From a virus, in the IMG/VR virus record IMGVR_UViG_3300032315_001657, positions 1 through 64,000 of that record: a stretch of 64,000 bases of DNA; one strand, written 5' to 3'. The notes under the pieces were generated by a model, which saw only the letters and a list, made by a program, of their open reading frames with translations, had not been told where the DNA came from and ran no database searches. The position numbers were made by a program, and so were the translations under genes. Positions 11,946 through 20,379 of the stretch are shown in pieces; position 1 is the first letter of the stretch, and each line of letters begins with the position of its first letter.

Positions 11946-14890
11946 ATGAAGAAATTAGAAATATTTTAATGGGTAATTCTTTTTTAGAAAAGGAATACGT
12001 TTTTCCCTCTTTACCTGTTAATAAAAAATTTACTATTATAATACCCTATAGAGATAATTCTGAACAAAAACGTAAACAGCAATTAAAAATTCTAATACCC
12101 CATTTAGAGAACAAGCTAAAAAGTAAAAATGCTAACTTTAATATTATTGTTATAGAACAAAATAACTATAAAGAATTTAATAGGGGAGCTCTATTAAATG
12201 TTGGTGCTGATTTAGCACATAAATCAAATTCGTCTTATATAATTTTGCATGATGTAGATATACTACCTGATGATGATTTAATTGAATATTATTTAACAGA
12301 ACCTAAGACTGATGAAGTATGGCATATAGGTAAACAAATAACAAAGTACAAATATAATACTTTTTTTGGAGCCGCAAATAGTTTTTCTTTAAAAACCTTT
12401 AAAAAAATTAACGGTTACCCTAACAGTTTTTGGGGCTGGGGAGGAGAGGATGATTGTTTATTAATAAGATTTACTAATCTTAAGCATGCAAAAATTATTA
12501 GACCAAATAAGGGTAAGTATAAGGAACTACAAGTTGAGGTAATTCGACAAGACCCTTTAAGAGAAGAATTAAAAACAAAAAAAATTATAAATGACAAAAA
12601 AAATTGGACTAATGATGGTTTCAATCAAATAAGTTACGAAATTTTAAATACTAAAAATTTAAATTCCAATACTCAAAAACTTACAGTTAATTTATTATTA
12701 GATAAATTTAAAATTGACCCTCCAAAAGAGCAGGATATTTTTACAGAATTTGCATACAACACAGAAGATGCTGAATTAAACTTTAAATTAGGGTTACATT
12801 ATCATGGTATGAATCAGACTGCTTCAGCATTTAGTCATTATTATCGCTGTGCAGAAAGAACAACAGATGAGACATTGAGATATGAGTGTTTATTACGGTG
12901 TTATATGTGTTTTATGAGTCAGACAAATAGGGACTTTACAGCACTTCATTGCTTAAAACAAGCAGTTTGTTTATTGCCCGAGAGGCCTGAAGCTTATTTC
13001 TTAATAGCTAAACATTACGAAGATCATAAAGAATATTACGATTGTTATACATACTGTAACATAGCATTAAATCTATGTAATTTTAATCTCCCTAGTTTAA
13101 AAACTTGGGTCAATTACCCAGGCAAGTACGGTTTACTTTTTCAAAAAGCTATCTCGGGGTGGTGGTGGGATAAAATAGATGAAACATATGATATTTTAAC
13201 TGGGTTATTAACAGATTACCCGGATTTACCAGAAGAGTATAAAATCATAATAAAAAATAATTTAAAAAACTTTTATAAAGAGGCAAAATATAGATACACA
13301 TTACCCGAAGAAATTGTACAAACAAAAAATGTTATTGACTGTTTTAGTTTCTTTTCAGGATACGGAAAAGAAATGCTTGAGCTTAGATACAACATATTAA
13401 AAGATCATGTAGATTATTTTGTACTATGCGAGCTTAATACAACTCATACTGGCACATTAATAAAGCTAGAGGCAGCTAATTTAATAGAGCAGCTCGGCTT
13501 ACCTAAAGAAAAATTTATTATTATAAATTTAAATATTCCTGAAGAAGAAAACTTAGAGATACAGGAAATAGACCGGTTGAACTGTATGTGCGGTAATCAT
13601 GAAAATAAAGATTCTTTATACAGTCGAGTACGTGAAAGATTACAGAAAGATGCTATACAGCAAATTTATGATGTTTTTAATAATGATACAGTTTTTATAC
13701 ATAGTGATTTAGACGAAATTATTAACCCTAAATATCTTAAATGGTTTGCCGACCAAGCAAGAAGAACACCTGACAACATTATAAAGGTACCTCTTGTTTA
13801 TTTACAAGGAAGAGCTGATTTAAGAACATATTTTAAGGACTCTAATACCCCTGCTCCTTGGGATGATAATCTTTTTCTATGTCTCAAATCTCATTTACAA
13901 AATGCAAGTCCGACCCAAATAAGATCAAATAAATTTACCCCCTATAGTAATGTATACATTACACAAAATAATGAAATTGTTCGAGACGCTGGGTGGCATT
14001 TTTCATGGATGGGAAATTCTGATATTAAAAAAATAAAACAAAAATCGTTTATACATTATACTGATAAATTTGACTTTGTAGCGGGGGGTAGCTACAACAA
14101 TACTGAGCTTAATAATATTCTTAATGTAGAAGATTTAGAAAATAAAATACCTCCAAGCGGAGAAAAGGATAAAATTTTACAAAAATATAATGTTAATTTA
14201 TTACCTAATGAAATTTTTAAACTTGACAGAGTAAAGAAGTTTTTATTACCAAATTGTAAAGAAGTTAATTTTTTAGAAAATATACCAGATGTATTGCAAA
14301 ATATATATGGGTTTTGTAGTGTTAAAAAAGCTACAGTATTAATAGACTTAATAACAAAAAATAAATTACAAACGATTGTTGAAATAGGGGTGTTAGAAGG
14401 AAGCTCTCTTATGCCTCAGGCATTAGCCGTTAAGCAGGCTGGTTCAGGTAAAGTATATGGTATAGATCCTTGGTCTCAAGAAGAGTCTTTACAGTATACA
14501 AAAGATGAAAATCATAAAAATTATTGGGGCACTATTAATCATGATGTTTTTTATAACAACTTTTTAAATCACTTACAGAATTATAATGTTGAGGGGGTTG
14601 TTGAAGTTCTTAAGACTACTAGTAAAGAAGCATCTGAAAAATTTTTACCTAATACTATAGATTTGTTACATGTTGATGGTAATCATTCTGAAGAAAAAAG
14701 CTTTGAGGATGTTTGTTTATATTTACCTCTTGTAAAAAAAGGTGGTTTTATAGTATTTGACGATTTACATTGGGTAGATGGTGGTAAGAATACTACTCAT
14801 AAAGCTGCAAAATATCTACAACAACATTGTGCTGAAATAGAACAAATAACAGATGAGCTTGGAAATTTCTTTGTTATTTTTCAAAAGTAA
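11942..14890 (+). CDS. Fused GT7-like / TPR-like / GT17-like / SAM methyltransferase protein
   Basis: A 982-residue protein from ATG 11942. Residues 30-200 look like a GT7 galactosyltransferase: DVD at 104-106, and FGAANSFSLKTFKKINGYP then WGWGGED (164-170). Residues 265-450 are helical repeats of TPR type. Residues 460-770 match GT17 N-acetylglucosaminyltransferases: VIDCFSFF, then HSDLDEI at 587-593. Residues 795-982 are a class I methyltransferase with EIGVLEGSS (814-822) and DLLHVDGNHS. It probably builds and caps a glycan in one polypeptide. Confidence 0.8.
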   Translation: MNEEIRNILMGNSFLEKEYVFPSLPVNKKFTIIIPYRDNSEQKRKQQLKILIPHLENKLKSKNANFNIIVIEQNNYKEFNRGALLNVGADLAHKSNSSYIILHDVDILPDDDLIEYYLTEPKTDEVWHIGKQITKYKYNTFFGAANSFSLKTFKKINGYPNSFWGWGGEDDCLLIRFTNLKHAKIIRPNKGKYKELQVEVIRQDPLREELKTKKIINDKKNWTNDGFNQISYEILNTKNLNSNTQKLTVNLLLDKFKIDPPKEQDIFTEFAYNTEDAELNFKLGLHYHGMNQTASAFSHYYRCAERTTDETLRYECLLRCYMCFMSQTNRDFTALHCLKQAVCLLPERPEAYFLIAKHYEDHKEYYDCYTYCNIALNLCNFNLPSLKTWVNYPGKYGLLFQKAISGWWWDKIDETYDILTGLLTDYPDLPEEYKIIIKNNLKNFYKEAKYRYTLPEEIVQTKNVIDCFSFFSGYGKEMLELRYNILKDHVDYFVLCELNTTHTGTLIKLEAANLIEQLGLPKEKFIIINLNIPEEENLEIQEIDRLNCMCGNHENKDSLYSRVRERLQKDAIQQIYDVFNNDTVFIHSDLDEIINPKYLKWFADQARRTPDNIIKVPLVYLQGRADLRTYFKDSNTPAPWDDNLFLCLKSHLQNASPTQIRSNKFTPYSNVYITQNNEIVRDAGWHFSWMGNSDIKKIKQKSFIHYTDKFDFVAGGSYNNTELNNILNVEDLENKIPPSGEKDKILQKYNVNLLPNEIFKLDRVKKFLLPNCKEVNFLENIPDVLQNIYGFCSVKKATVLIDLITKNKLQTIVEIGVLEGSSLMPQALAVKQAGSGKVYGIDPWSQEESLQYTKDENHKNYWGTINHDVFYNNFLNHLQNYNVEGVVEVLKTTSKEASEKFLPNTIDLLHVDGNHSEEKSFEDVCLYLPLVKKGGFIVFDDLHWVDGGKNTTHKAAKYLQQHCAEIEQITDELGNFFVIFQK

Positions 14891-14905
14891 TATATACTAC
14901 CTAAT

Positions 14906-15172
14906 ATGCAGGAAATTGTTAAAGAGGTAGCAGGCATCATAATGACTTTATGTTTTATGTTTTGCTATATTCCACAGATTATTAAAATATACAAAAACAA
15001 ATCATCGGAAGGTGTCTCTCTAATGTTAATTTTAATGTGTATTGGAGGGTATGTTTCTGGAATGGTGTACTTATTTCTTGGAACTTTCGGACTTTGGTGG
15101 TTTATGAATTATTGTGTTGGGCTCATTATGTGCTCAATTCTTGTGTACGCTTGGTTTAAGTATAAGAAATAA
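14906..15172 (+). CDS. SemiSWEET-like PQ-loop sugar transporter
   Basis: An 88-residue membrane protein with three hydrophobic helices (about 8-26, 38-58, 64-84) and the PQ motif YIPQ at 21-24 in the first. The size and layout match SemiSWEETs, which dimerise to carry sugars across the inner membrane. It follows the glycan genes by 15 bases. The tRNA-Val gene begins 1 base after its stop. Rare for a phage; the substrate cannot be told. Confidence 0.75.
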   Translation: MQEIVKEVAGIIMTLCFMFCYIPQIIKIYKNKSSEGVSLMLILMCIGGYVSGMVYLFLGTFGLWWFMNYCVGLIMCSILVYAWFKYKK

Positions 15173-15173
15173 T

Positions 15174-15245
15174 GCGCGCGTAGCTTAGCGGTAGAGCAGG
15201 TCCTTTACACGGACAAGGTCGGGAGTTCAATCCTCTCCGCGCGTA
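15174..15245 (+). tRNA. tRNA-Val (TAC)
   Basis: Acceptor GCGCGCG/CGCGCGT, anticodon loop TTTACAC, T arm GGGAG-TTCAATC-CTCTC, discriminator A and encoded CCA (15246-15248). It stands alone between two protein genes. Confidence 0.92.
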
Positions 15246-15251
15246 CCATTC

Positions 15252-15259
15252 TTAAATAA
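15252..15259 (+). promoter_or_regulatory. T4-late-like promoter box
   Basis: TTAAATAA, 4 bases before the ATG at 15264. Confidence 0.4.
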
Positions 15260-15263
15260 TGCT

Positions 15264-15626
15264 ATGAAAAGAGTAGTGACGATAGATTTTGACGAAACCC
15301 TTGCAACAGAAAAAAATATGGGTTGGGGTAAGTCTTTGGTTCCGTATCAAACTATTTTAGATTTAATAAACAAGGAACATAAACAAGGGTCTGAGATTCA
15401 TATTGTTTCTTTTAGATCTGAAAAAGAAAGACCAGAAGTTGAGCGTTTTGTTAGAATGTACAATCTACCTATTAAATCTATTGTTTGCACTAATCTACAA
15501 AGCAAAACGCCTTATCTTCTTAAGCTCAGTTCAAACCTTCATGTTGACGATATGAAGTTTGCTTTAGATGATGCTCAAGAGGCGGGCATAGAAACTCTTC
15601 ATTTTAAAGAAGGTAAATTTATTTAA
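15264..15626 (+). CDS. HAD-like phosphatase/hydrolase
   Basis: A 120-residue protein beginning MKRVVTIDFDETLA. DFDET (8-12) is HAD motif I, with the nucleophile Asp and the acid/base Asp two residues on. VSFR (about 49-52) fits motif II, and HVDD (93-96) fits the metal-binding motif. Short HADs of this kind are common in phages as nucleotide or sugar phosphatases. No leader peptide. Confidence 0.7.
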   Translation: MKRVVTIDFDETLATEKNMGWGKSLVPYQTILDLINKEHKQGSEIHIVSFRSEKERPEVERFVRMYNLPIKSIVCTNLQSKTPYLLKLSSNLHVDDMKFALDDAQEAGIETLHFKEGKFI

Positions 15627-15635
15627 ATTTTTTTC

Positions 15636-15663
15636 TTGCAGTTCAGACTGAACTCCGTATAAT
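15636..15663 (+). promoter_or_regulatory. Strong sigma70-like promoter
   Basis: TTGCAG, 16-base spacer, perfect TATAAT, 12 bases before the ATG at 15676. With the terminator at 16765 it makes a one-gene unit. Confidence 0.7.
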
Positions 15664-15675
15664 GGTGAGTGCAAT

Positions 15676-16746
15676 ATGAACGCAACATTAACTAAAGCCT
15701 ACAACAAACAGGCAAACATCGTCCGGGAGAGCTATTCGCATTTTCGGAAACAACCGGTCCGTCTTTCGAATATTCGTCGGGATGGAAAACTATTCACAGT
15801 CAATGATGTGGAAGTCACATCCAGGGCTCTTAATGATCTGGCAAATATCTTCTCGATTAAAGCGAGTTTGGTGGACCAGATTGAAAATGACAAAGAACAA
15901 TGGCAGCCACTTCAGCATGCCTTGACTAACATCAAAAAAGATCGCACAGTTACAGCAATTGTGAATGAAGGTTCAACTTCTCGTCCTTTCATTACAAAAT
16001 TTGTTGATGCCTCAATTGAAGAAGCAACACCTCTAAACTTCGATAAGGGTATCGAACAAATCGGGGGGTATCTTGAAACAGCAGAAGGAGATCTTGAAAT
16101 TCGTAATTTTCACTTCAATTCTGATAGTTTGAGTCTTGAGCTCAACATACAAGATAAGTCTAACAACATTGACGTCTTTAAAGATGGTAATGATATCTGG
16201 AATCCGGGGTTCGGTATTAACTATGGAGAAAATCGCACCTCGATTGCTCCGTATTACCTCCGTCTAGTGTGTACTAACGGTATGACCGCGGCGCATGAAA
16301 TTCTTCAACGCTATTTTAACAATAAGCCTATGAAGCAAGAAACATTTAATAAGTTGATTAACAATGTTGTTGAAAGAGACATGCACGTCCTTTGTCAAGC
16401 AAATGGTAGCCGCTTAAAGAATGTTAATTGCTCCCTTCGGGAGTTCTTCGCAGCTCGTAGTATTTTGAGTGGTAAAAAAGAGCCACAAAAAGAGTACTTT
16501 GATGACACCGAGATTCAAGAGGCTTATAAGCCTTATAGTATTCGGTATAAGAACAAACGTTGGTTAGCATCTGCTAATAGCAATGTTAACGGTTACGATC
16601 TGTTCAACCGACTCACTCATGCTGCTAGTCACAAGGCGACCTTGCCTATGGCTACTAGAACAGCTTTGAATGCCTTAGCTTCAGAATTGTTCTTCAAAGG
16701 ACCAGACCTATCTTTTCAAGCTCCTAATCCGTTTAGTAGGAATTAA
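15676..16746 (+). CDS. DUF932-like phage protein
   Basis: A 356-residue soluble protein. The pattern GFGINYGENRTS...YYLRLVCTNGMTA (about 177-208) resembles the DUF932 family of phage and plasmid proteins; the family's function is not established. It has its own strong promoter and terminator, and its codon use is richer in G and C than nearby glycan genes. It is therefore probably an early, abundantly made protein. No catalytic motif visible. Confidence 0.65.
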   Translation: MNATLTKAYNKQANIVRESYSHFRKQPVRLSNIRRDGKLFTVNDVEVTSRALNDLANIFSIKASLVDQIENDKEQWQPLQHALTNIKKDRTVTAIVNEGSTSRPFITKFVDASIEEATPLNFDKGIEQIGGYLETAEGDLEIRNFHFNSDSLSLELNIQDKSNNIDVFKDGNDIWNPGFGINYGENRTSIAPYYLRLVCTNGMTAAHEILQRYFNNKPMKQETFNKLINNVVERDMHVLCQANGSRLKNVNCSLREFFAARSILSGKKEPQKEYFDDTEIQEAYKPYSIRYKNKRWLASANSNVNGYDLFNRLTHAASHKATLPMATRTALNALASELFFKGPDLSFQAPNPFSRN

Positions 16747-16764
16747 AAAATAGTAATATTAAAC

Positions 16765-16798
16765 AAGCACCCCTCGGCGCGCCGAGGGGTTTGCTTTA
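16765..16798 (+). terminator. Rho-independent terminator
   Basis: A long GC-rich inverted repeat CCCCTCGGCG/CGCCGAGGGG (16770-16789), extended by AAGCA/TTGCTT outside and followed by T-rich sequence. It closes the DUF932-like gene. Confidence 0.85.
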
Positions 16799-16802
16799 AC
16801 TA

Positions 16803-16830
16803 TTGATGTAAATATAATTTCCTTTATTAT
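16803..16830 (+). promoter_or_regulatory. Sigma70-like promoter
   Basis: TTGATG, 16-base spacer, TATTAT, ending 6 bases before the ATG at 16837; possible leaderless start. Confidence 0.5.
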
Positions 16831-16836
16831 AAGCTT

Positions 16837-17226
16837 ATGAAAGTAGAGTATTTTAAAGATTGTGGAGGTTCTCCTGAGCATGAACGTAATGACTGTACTG
16901 TAAGAGCTTTAGCTATATCAACTGGAGGCTCGTATCATGAGGCTTATATGGTTCTTAATAGTTTTGGTCGAAGAGCTAATAAAGGGACTAACATCCGCAA
17001 ATTTTTTAAAAATAATTGTATAGTCTTAAACAAAGTGTTTACGAAGTTGAAATTTCGTAAACAAATTACACTTAATAAATTTGTACAAAAATACCCTACC
17101 GGTACATTTTACGTAAGAATAACTCGGCACGTTTTTGTAGTTAAAGATGGAGTAGCCATAGATATGACTAGACCTAAAACCTTTTGTCGTATTACCGATG
17201 CCTGGGAAGTTACCGAAATTGTTTAA
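16837..17226 (+). CDS. Putative papain-like cysteine protease-fold protein
   Basis: A 129-residue protein with RNDCTVRALAIST (17-29) near the start, and TFYVRITRHVFVV (about 90-102) with VAIDM after it. A conserved Cys at a helix start and a His in a strand about 75 residues later fit a papain-like fold seen in many small phage proteins. The catalytic role is inference; it could be an inactive member. Confidence 0.5.
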   Translation: MKVEYFKDCGGSPEHERNDCTVRALAISTGGSYHEAYMVLNSFGRRANKGTNIRKFFKNNCIVLNKVFTKLKFRKQITLNKFVQKYPTGTFYVRITRHVFVVKDGVAIDMTRPKTFCRITDAWEVTEIV

Positions 17227-17230
17227 ATAT
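17223..17230 (+). promoter_or_regulatory. T4-late-like promoter box
   Basis: TTAAATAT, 4 bases before the ATG at 17235, overlapping the stop of the upstream gene; it fronts a leader-bearing gene. Confidence 0.45.
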
Positions 17231-17234
17231 TAAT

Positions 17235-17513
17235 ATGCAATTTGATAGATTAGTTGAAGAACTACTAACAGAGATGCCTTATATAGAAATTGGAGATCAA
17301 ATTATTGATTTAGAAGTTGAGCTATATAAGGAAAGACCAGAAGAATTTATTGACAAATTAAAAAGTATCTTACAGGGTAATAGGGTAACAGGTAAATACA
17401 ACTCCTCCATACAATTAACAACGCCGGAAGAAAAACAAGAGTTTCTCAAAAAAATAAAATTAAATTACATGTTAAAAGGATTTATACCTGGAGATCTTAT
17501 CGATAGTTTATAA
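17235..17513 (+). CDS. Leader-bearing small protein
   Basis: A 92-residue protein from ATG 17235, which follows a late-type box; the longer frame from 17184 overlaps the upstream gene. The leader MQFDRLVEELLTEM ends LTE/M. The body is acidic and helical with no known family. Same leader class as 1036, 2599 and 24879. Confidence 0.6.
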   Translation: MQFDRLVEELLTEMPYIEIGDQIIDLEVELYKERPEEFIDKLKSILQGNRVTGKYNSSIQLTTPEEKQEFLKKIKLNYMLKGFIPGDLIDSL

Positions 17514-17524
17514 AATAGTGCATT

Positions 17525-18016
17525 ATGGGCCCAACCTCGATTGCACCTGATGAAATTTTAGATATTAAAAAACAATATTACTCTTGGAATCGTTTTCATG
17601 AACTTATTAATAGGGTTAAGAAACAAATTGATATTCCACCTAATTTAATTGTATCTATTGGTAAAGGGGGATCCATTCCCGGTGTTGTTTTAGCTGAAAT
17701 GTTTGAGTGTAATAATATAAATTTAGGTTTAAAATCCTATAAGGGACACTCTCGGGGTAACATTCATGAGTATCAATCTATTGGCTGTTTTAATGGGTTT
17801 AGAGATGCTAATATTCTTATTGTTGATGATCTTGCCGATTCAGGTGAAACTTTTCTTTATGCGGTTAAAAAGTTTAAAGGTAATGGTTGTGAGAATATAA
17901 GAACAGCCTCAGTATTTTATAAGCCTTGTTCAAGGTTTAAGCCTGACTATTTTGCAGAAGAAGTGGATAGCAAGATCTGGATCGTGCTGCCTTGGGAGAC
18001 TATGGAAGTTCAGTAA
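17525..18016 (+). CDS. Phosphoribosyltransferase
   Basis: A 163-residue type I PRTase. The PRPP-binding signature is ILIVDDLADSGET (97-109), preceded by the SIGKGGSIPG loop (44-53). It resembles hypoxanthine/xanthine-guanine PRTases, which join a purine base to PRPP. In a phage with deazaguanine genes it may feed guanine nucleotide pools, which is inference. It converges with the Nudix gene, overlapping it by 17 bases. Confidence 0.8.
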   Translation: MGPTSIAPDEILDIKKQYYSWNRFHELINRVKKQIDIPPNLIVSIGKGGSIPGVVLAEMFECNNINLGLKSYKGHSRGNIHEYQSIGCFNGFRDANILIVDDLADSGETFLYAVKKFKGNGCENIRTASVFYKPCSRFKPDYFAEEVDSKIWIVLPWETMEVQ

Positions 18017-18416
18017 TAAACTTCTTATATAAATCCCAATACGATTTAAAAACAGAAGTTAATTTCTCCGGCTTAACCTTTTTATAGTTAATCCATTTAT
18101 AGTCTATATGCTCCCAGGATAGAGTGGGCATAAAACTATCATTAACCACCATAAAAAATGAGTAAACAGGCTGTTTTTCTCCTTCTTTAGTAATCTTTAA
18201 TTTACCCACTAAATTACCCTCAGGCATTAGTCCAATCTCTTCTATACACTCTCTCTGAGCAGTTTCTAGAGGTGAATATTCATCTTCCTCCCTGTGACCT
18301 CCGGGAAATGTATATTTACCGTTTTCTTTTTGTAGTAGAAGTACCTCTTTTTGTGGGGTAACAAAAACTATACCTGCACCGATGTATTTTATTTTAATAA
18401 ATTCTGCAAAGCTCAT
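18000..18416 (-). CDS. Nudix hydrolase
   Basis: A 138-residue protein with a Nudix box at residues 39-62: GGHREEDEYSPLETAQ then RECIEEIG. The spacing between the Glu and REC-EE-G is one residue longer than the textbook box. Nudix enzymes hydrolyse nucleoside diphosphates linked to another group (8-oxo-dGTP, ADP-ribose, NDP-sugars). Substrate unknown. Opposite in strand to its neighbours. Confidence 0.8.
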   Translation of the reverse strand: MSFAEFIKIKYIGAGIVFVTPQKEVLLLQKENGKYTFPGGHREEDEYSPLETAQRECIEEIGLMPEGNLVGKLKITKEGEKQPVYSFFMVVNDSFMPTLSWEHIDYKWINYKKVKPEKLTSVFKSYWDLYKKFITELP

Positions 18417-18429
18417 GGTTGATGTTTAA

Positions 18430-18437
18430 TATAAATA
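18430..18437 (+). promoter_or_regulatory. T4 late promoter consensus TATAAATA
   Basis: Exact TATAAATA between the divergent Nudix and bS21-like genes, 16 bases before the ATG at 18454. It sits in the near-palindrome TATAAATAATTTATA, so a related box (TATAAATT) also faces the Nudix gene. Confidence 0.5.
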
Positions 18438-18453
18438 ATTTATAATACAACTC

Positions 18454-18678
18454 ATGGAAAATATAGCAGTTTATTTACAAAAAGGGGAATTTTCAGGTAG
18501 AGAACATATTGATCGAGTACTCAAAAGGCTTAAAGGCAAAATGGAGTCAGAGGGTATTTTAGATACCGTCCGCTCCAAAAAGGCCTTTGAGAATGAAACT
18601 CAAAAAAGACAACGTAAAGCTAAGAAGCTAGCAAAACAACGTAAGCTTCAAAAGCTTAAGCGGCAGCACCAGTCTTAG
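18454..18678 (+). CDS. rpsU: Ribosomal protein bS21-like
   Basis: A 74-residue, very basic protein. The pattern GREHIDRVLKRLKGKMESEG, then DTVRSKKAFENET and a Lys/Arg-rich helix, follows bS21, the small 30S protein near the mRNA exit that helps Shine-Dalgarno-dependent initiation. bS21 homologues are known in aquatic phages such as pelagiphages. It would compete for or replace host bS21. Its end overlaps the convergent histone-like gene by 23 bases. Confidence 0.65.
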   Translation: MENIAVYLQKGEFSGREHIDRVLKRLKGKMESEGILDTVRSKKAFENETQKRQRKAKKLAKQRKLQKLKRQHQS

Positions 18679-18880
18679 CAGCTTTGCGGGAGTTCTTCTC
18701 TTCTTGAATGGCTTTACGTTCGTTTTTGACATATTTACCAATCTCTTGAAGGGCTTTACGAGCACGAGACCCTGCAGCATTGTTCCCTCCGTAAAACTTT
18801 TCAGCTTCTACGGAAAAAGTTTCAACGATTTGTTTTAGTGTGTCTGTAGTATTAGGCATAATATCAATAGTTATTTGCAT
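18656..18880 (-). CDS. Histone H1-like (Hc1-type) DNA-binding protein
   Basis: A 74-residue basic protein. The segment AEKFYGGNNAAGSRARKALQ (about 26-45), followed by a Lys-rich tail, matches small histone H1-like proteins known from Bacteroidota, Chlamydiae and phages. These bind DNA without sequence preference. It may compact phage or host DNA. It has no capsid-targeting leader. Convergent with the bS21-like gene. Confidence 0.65.
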   Translation of the reverse strand: MQITIDIMPNTTDTLKQIVETFSVEAEKFYGGNNAAGSRARKALQEIGKYVKNERKAIQEEKNSRKAAKTGAAA

Positions 18881-18912
18881 TTGTATGCTTTTTCAACTAA
18901 TTAATTTTACCT

Positions 18913-19668
18913 ATGAATAAAAAAAGTTTAAATTTGGATATGTCAACTAGTGGCTATACGAATTTAGCAGGTATAGCTACTCTTTATAATGAATTTTTTT
19001 CTCGGCATGATTATAGATGGTGGTATGAGGTACACCCTGGAGATATTGTTGTGGATGTTGGTGGTTGTATTGGTATGTTTACCTGTTTAGCTTTAGATAG
19101 CGGTGCAAGTAAAGTTTTTACAGTAGAACCTAATCCATCCCTCGCAAAAACTATTCTCAAAAATGCATCAATACACATTTTTAATAAAAAAGACTCACCT
19201 GTAACTATTATTAATAAAGCTATTGGTACTGACAGTACTTATTTTAAACACATATATGGTAATAAATATATGAACTCAAATGATATTGGTGCTGAATTAA
19301 CTGAAGAAGAATTTAATGCTTTAGAGCTAATATCCTTTAAAGAATTTATAAAGCAATACGACATTAAGCATATAGATTATCTTAAGATAGATTGTGAAGG
19401 TGGAGAGTTTGATATTTTAACTGCTGAAAACCTTGATTTTATAAAAAATAATGTAAAGCATATAGCTGTAGAGTTTCATATAGGGGCTTTTGAAGATGGC
19501 CCAGAAAGATATAATAAATTTAAAGATACTTTTTTATCTCAATTTGATAAAAGTAAAATTAAGTTTTTAAACTCTGAAGATTATGAAAAAGCTTTTAATA
19601 TAGACTGGACAAAACGACAAGAGGGATGGAGAACAAGTGTCTTTATGATATACATATGTAATTTTTAA
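18913..19668 (+). CDS. FkbM-family methyltransferase
   Basis: A 251-residue SAM-dependent methyltransferase. Motif I is DIVVDVGGCIGMF (44-56), then VFTVEPNP, and the FkbM hallmark IDYLKIDCEGGEFDIL (about 157-172). FkbM enzymes O-methylate hydroxyls on sugars or polyketides. It stands apart from the two glycan clusters but probably serves them. Confidence 0.85.
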   Translation: MNKKSLNLDMSTSGYTNLAGIATLYNEFFSRHDYRWWYEVHPGDIVVDVGGCIGMFTCLALDSGASKVFTVEPNPSLAKTILKNASIHIFNKKDSPVTIINKAIGTDSTYFKHIYGNKYMNSNDIGAELTEEEFNALELISFKEFIKQYDIKHIDYLKIDCEGGEFDILTAENLDFIKNNVKHIAVEFHIGAFEDGPERYNKFKDTFLSQFDKSKIKFLNSEDYEKAFNIDWTKRQEGWRTSVFMIYICNF

Positions 19669-19734
19669 AAAATTACTAAAGAAATTAAACTTTATATTTG
19701 CAATACCTTATTAATACAATAAATTTATAGTGTT

Positions 19735-19848
19735 ATGAAATACATCCTACTCGCAGTTTTGGTAGTCTCTGCTGTTATGACTACTGCTTGTGCCTCTAAA
19801 AAAGAATGCACACCATGTAATAAAACTGTCGTCACCACGACTAAATAA
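19735..19848 (+). CDS. Small lipoprotein-like secreted peptide
   Basis: A 37-residue peptide with a signal sequence (MKYILLAVLVVSAVMTTACA). The Cys at position 19 after TTA could be a lipobox Cys, although Thr rather than Leu sits at -3. The mature part is only 18 residues, with CTPC. Small phage lipoproteins often take part in superinfection exclusion or lysis; the role here is unknown. A terminator follows at 19932. Confidence 0.5.
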   Translation: MKYILLAVLVVSAVMTTACASKKECTPCNKTVVTTTK

Positions 19849-19931
19849 TAATAATGTTTTATTACATACAAAACGAAAATAATAGAAAACCTCCCTTTAC
19901 GGGCTGAGTTCTTGATTCGTTTTGTTTTGAG

Positions 19932-19963
19932 ACCCGGCCCTAAAAAGCCGGGTTTTCTTTTTG
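19932..19963 (+). terminator. Rho-independent terminator
   Basis: Stem ACCCGGC (19932-19938) with GCCGGGT (19947-19953), then TTTCTTTTT. It lies before the second tRNA group. Confidence 0.85.
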
Positions 19964-19996
19964 ATCTTTGATAGCTTTAATCTTAAATAATTTTTC

Positions 19997-20078
19997 GGGT
20001 AGATCGCATAGTGGCAATTGCCGGAGACTGTAAATCTCCTCTCATTAGAGTTCGTAGGTTCGAGTCCTACTCTACCCA
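19997..20078 (+). tRNA. tRNA-Tyr (GTA)
   Basis: Acceptor GGGTAGA/TCTACCC, anticodon stem GGAGA/TCTCC with loop CTGTAAA, long variable arm as in bacterial Tyr tRNAs, T loop TTCGAGT. Confidence 0.93.
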
Positions 20079-20092
20079 TATTTTAATAATTT

Positions 20093-20161
20093 GGCTCGTA
20101 GTGTAATGGTAACACCAGAGAATTTGGATCTCTTAATCATAGTTCGAGTCTATGCGAGCCA
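20093..20161 (+). tRNA. tRNA-Gln (TTG)
   Basis: Acceptor GGCTCGT/GCGAGCC, anticodon stem AGAGA/TCTCT with loop ATTTGGA, T loop TTCGAGT. Confidence 0.9.
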
Positions 20162-20205
20162 GTTTTTAGTTGCACAATTTAAAAGATTCCGACATAATAA
20201 CAACA

Positions 20206-20379
20206 ATGAAGCTTTTAAAGCAGCCCTGGGAAAAATATGGCATAACCGAAATGGCATATTTAATGGCTTACACACAGGGATACCAAGGGGCATTTAGATC
20301 TCCTGACACCACCTATAAGCATGGTACAGTACTTAGAAAAATTTATAATAAAGGAAGAAGAGAGGCTAAACAATATTAA
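20206..20379 (+). CDS. Hypothetical small basic protein
   Basis: A 57-residue protein from ATG 20206; an in-frame ATG at 20170 lies too close to the tRNA-Gln 3' end. It is rich in Lys, Tyr and Gly with a basic C-terminus (KGRREAKQY). No family recognised. The stop overlaps the next ATG by one base. Confidence 0.5.
   Translation: MKLLKQPWEKYGITEMAYLMAYTQGYQGAFRSPDTTYKHGTVLRKIYNKGRREAKQY

Noticed and set aside
18430-18444. TATAAATAATTTATA taken as a repressor operator
   Set aside because: It is not a perfect palindrome and is explained by a late promoter box facing each way between divergent genes.
20091-20297. Frame starting in tRNA-Gln
   Set aside because: Begins inside the tRNA gene; the frame of the 57-residue protein at 20206 is better spaced and coupled to the next gene.
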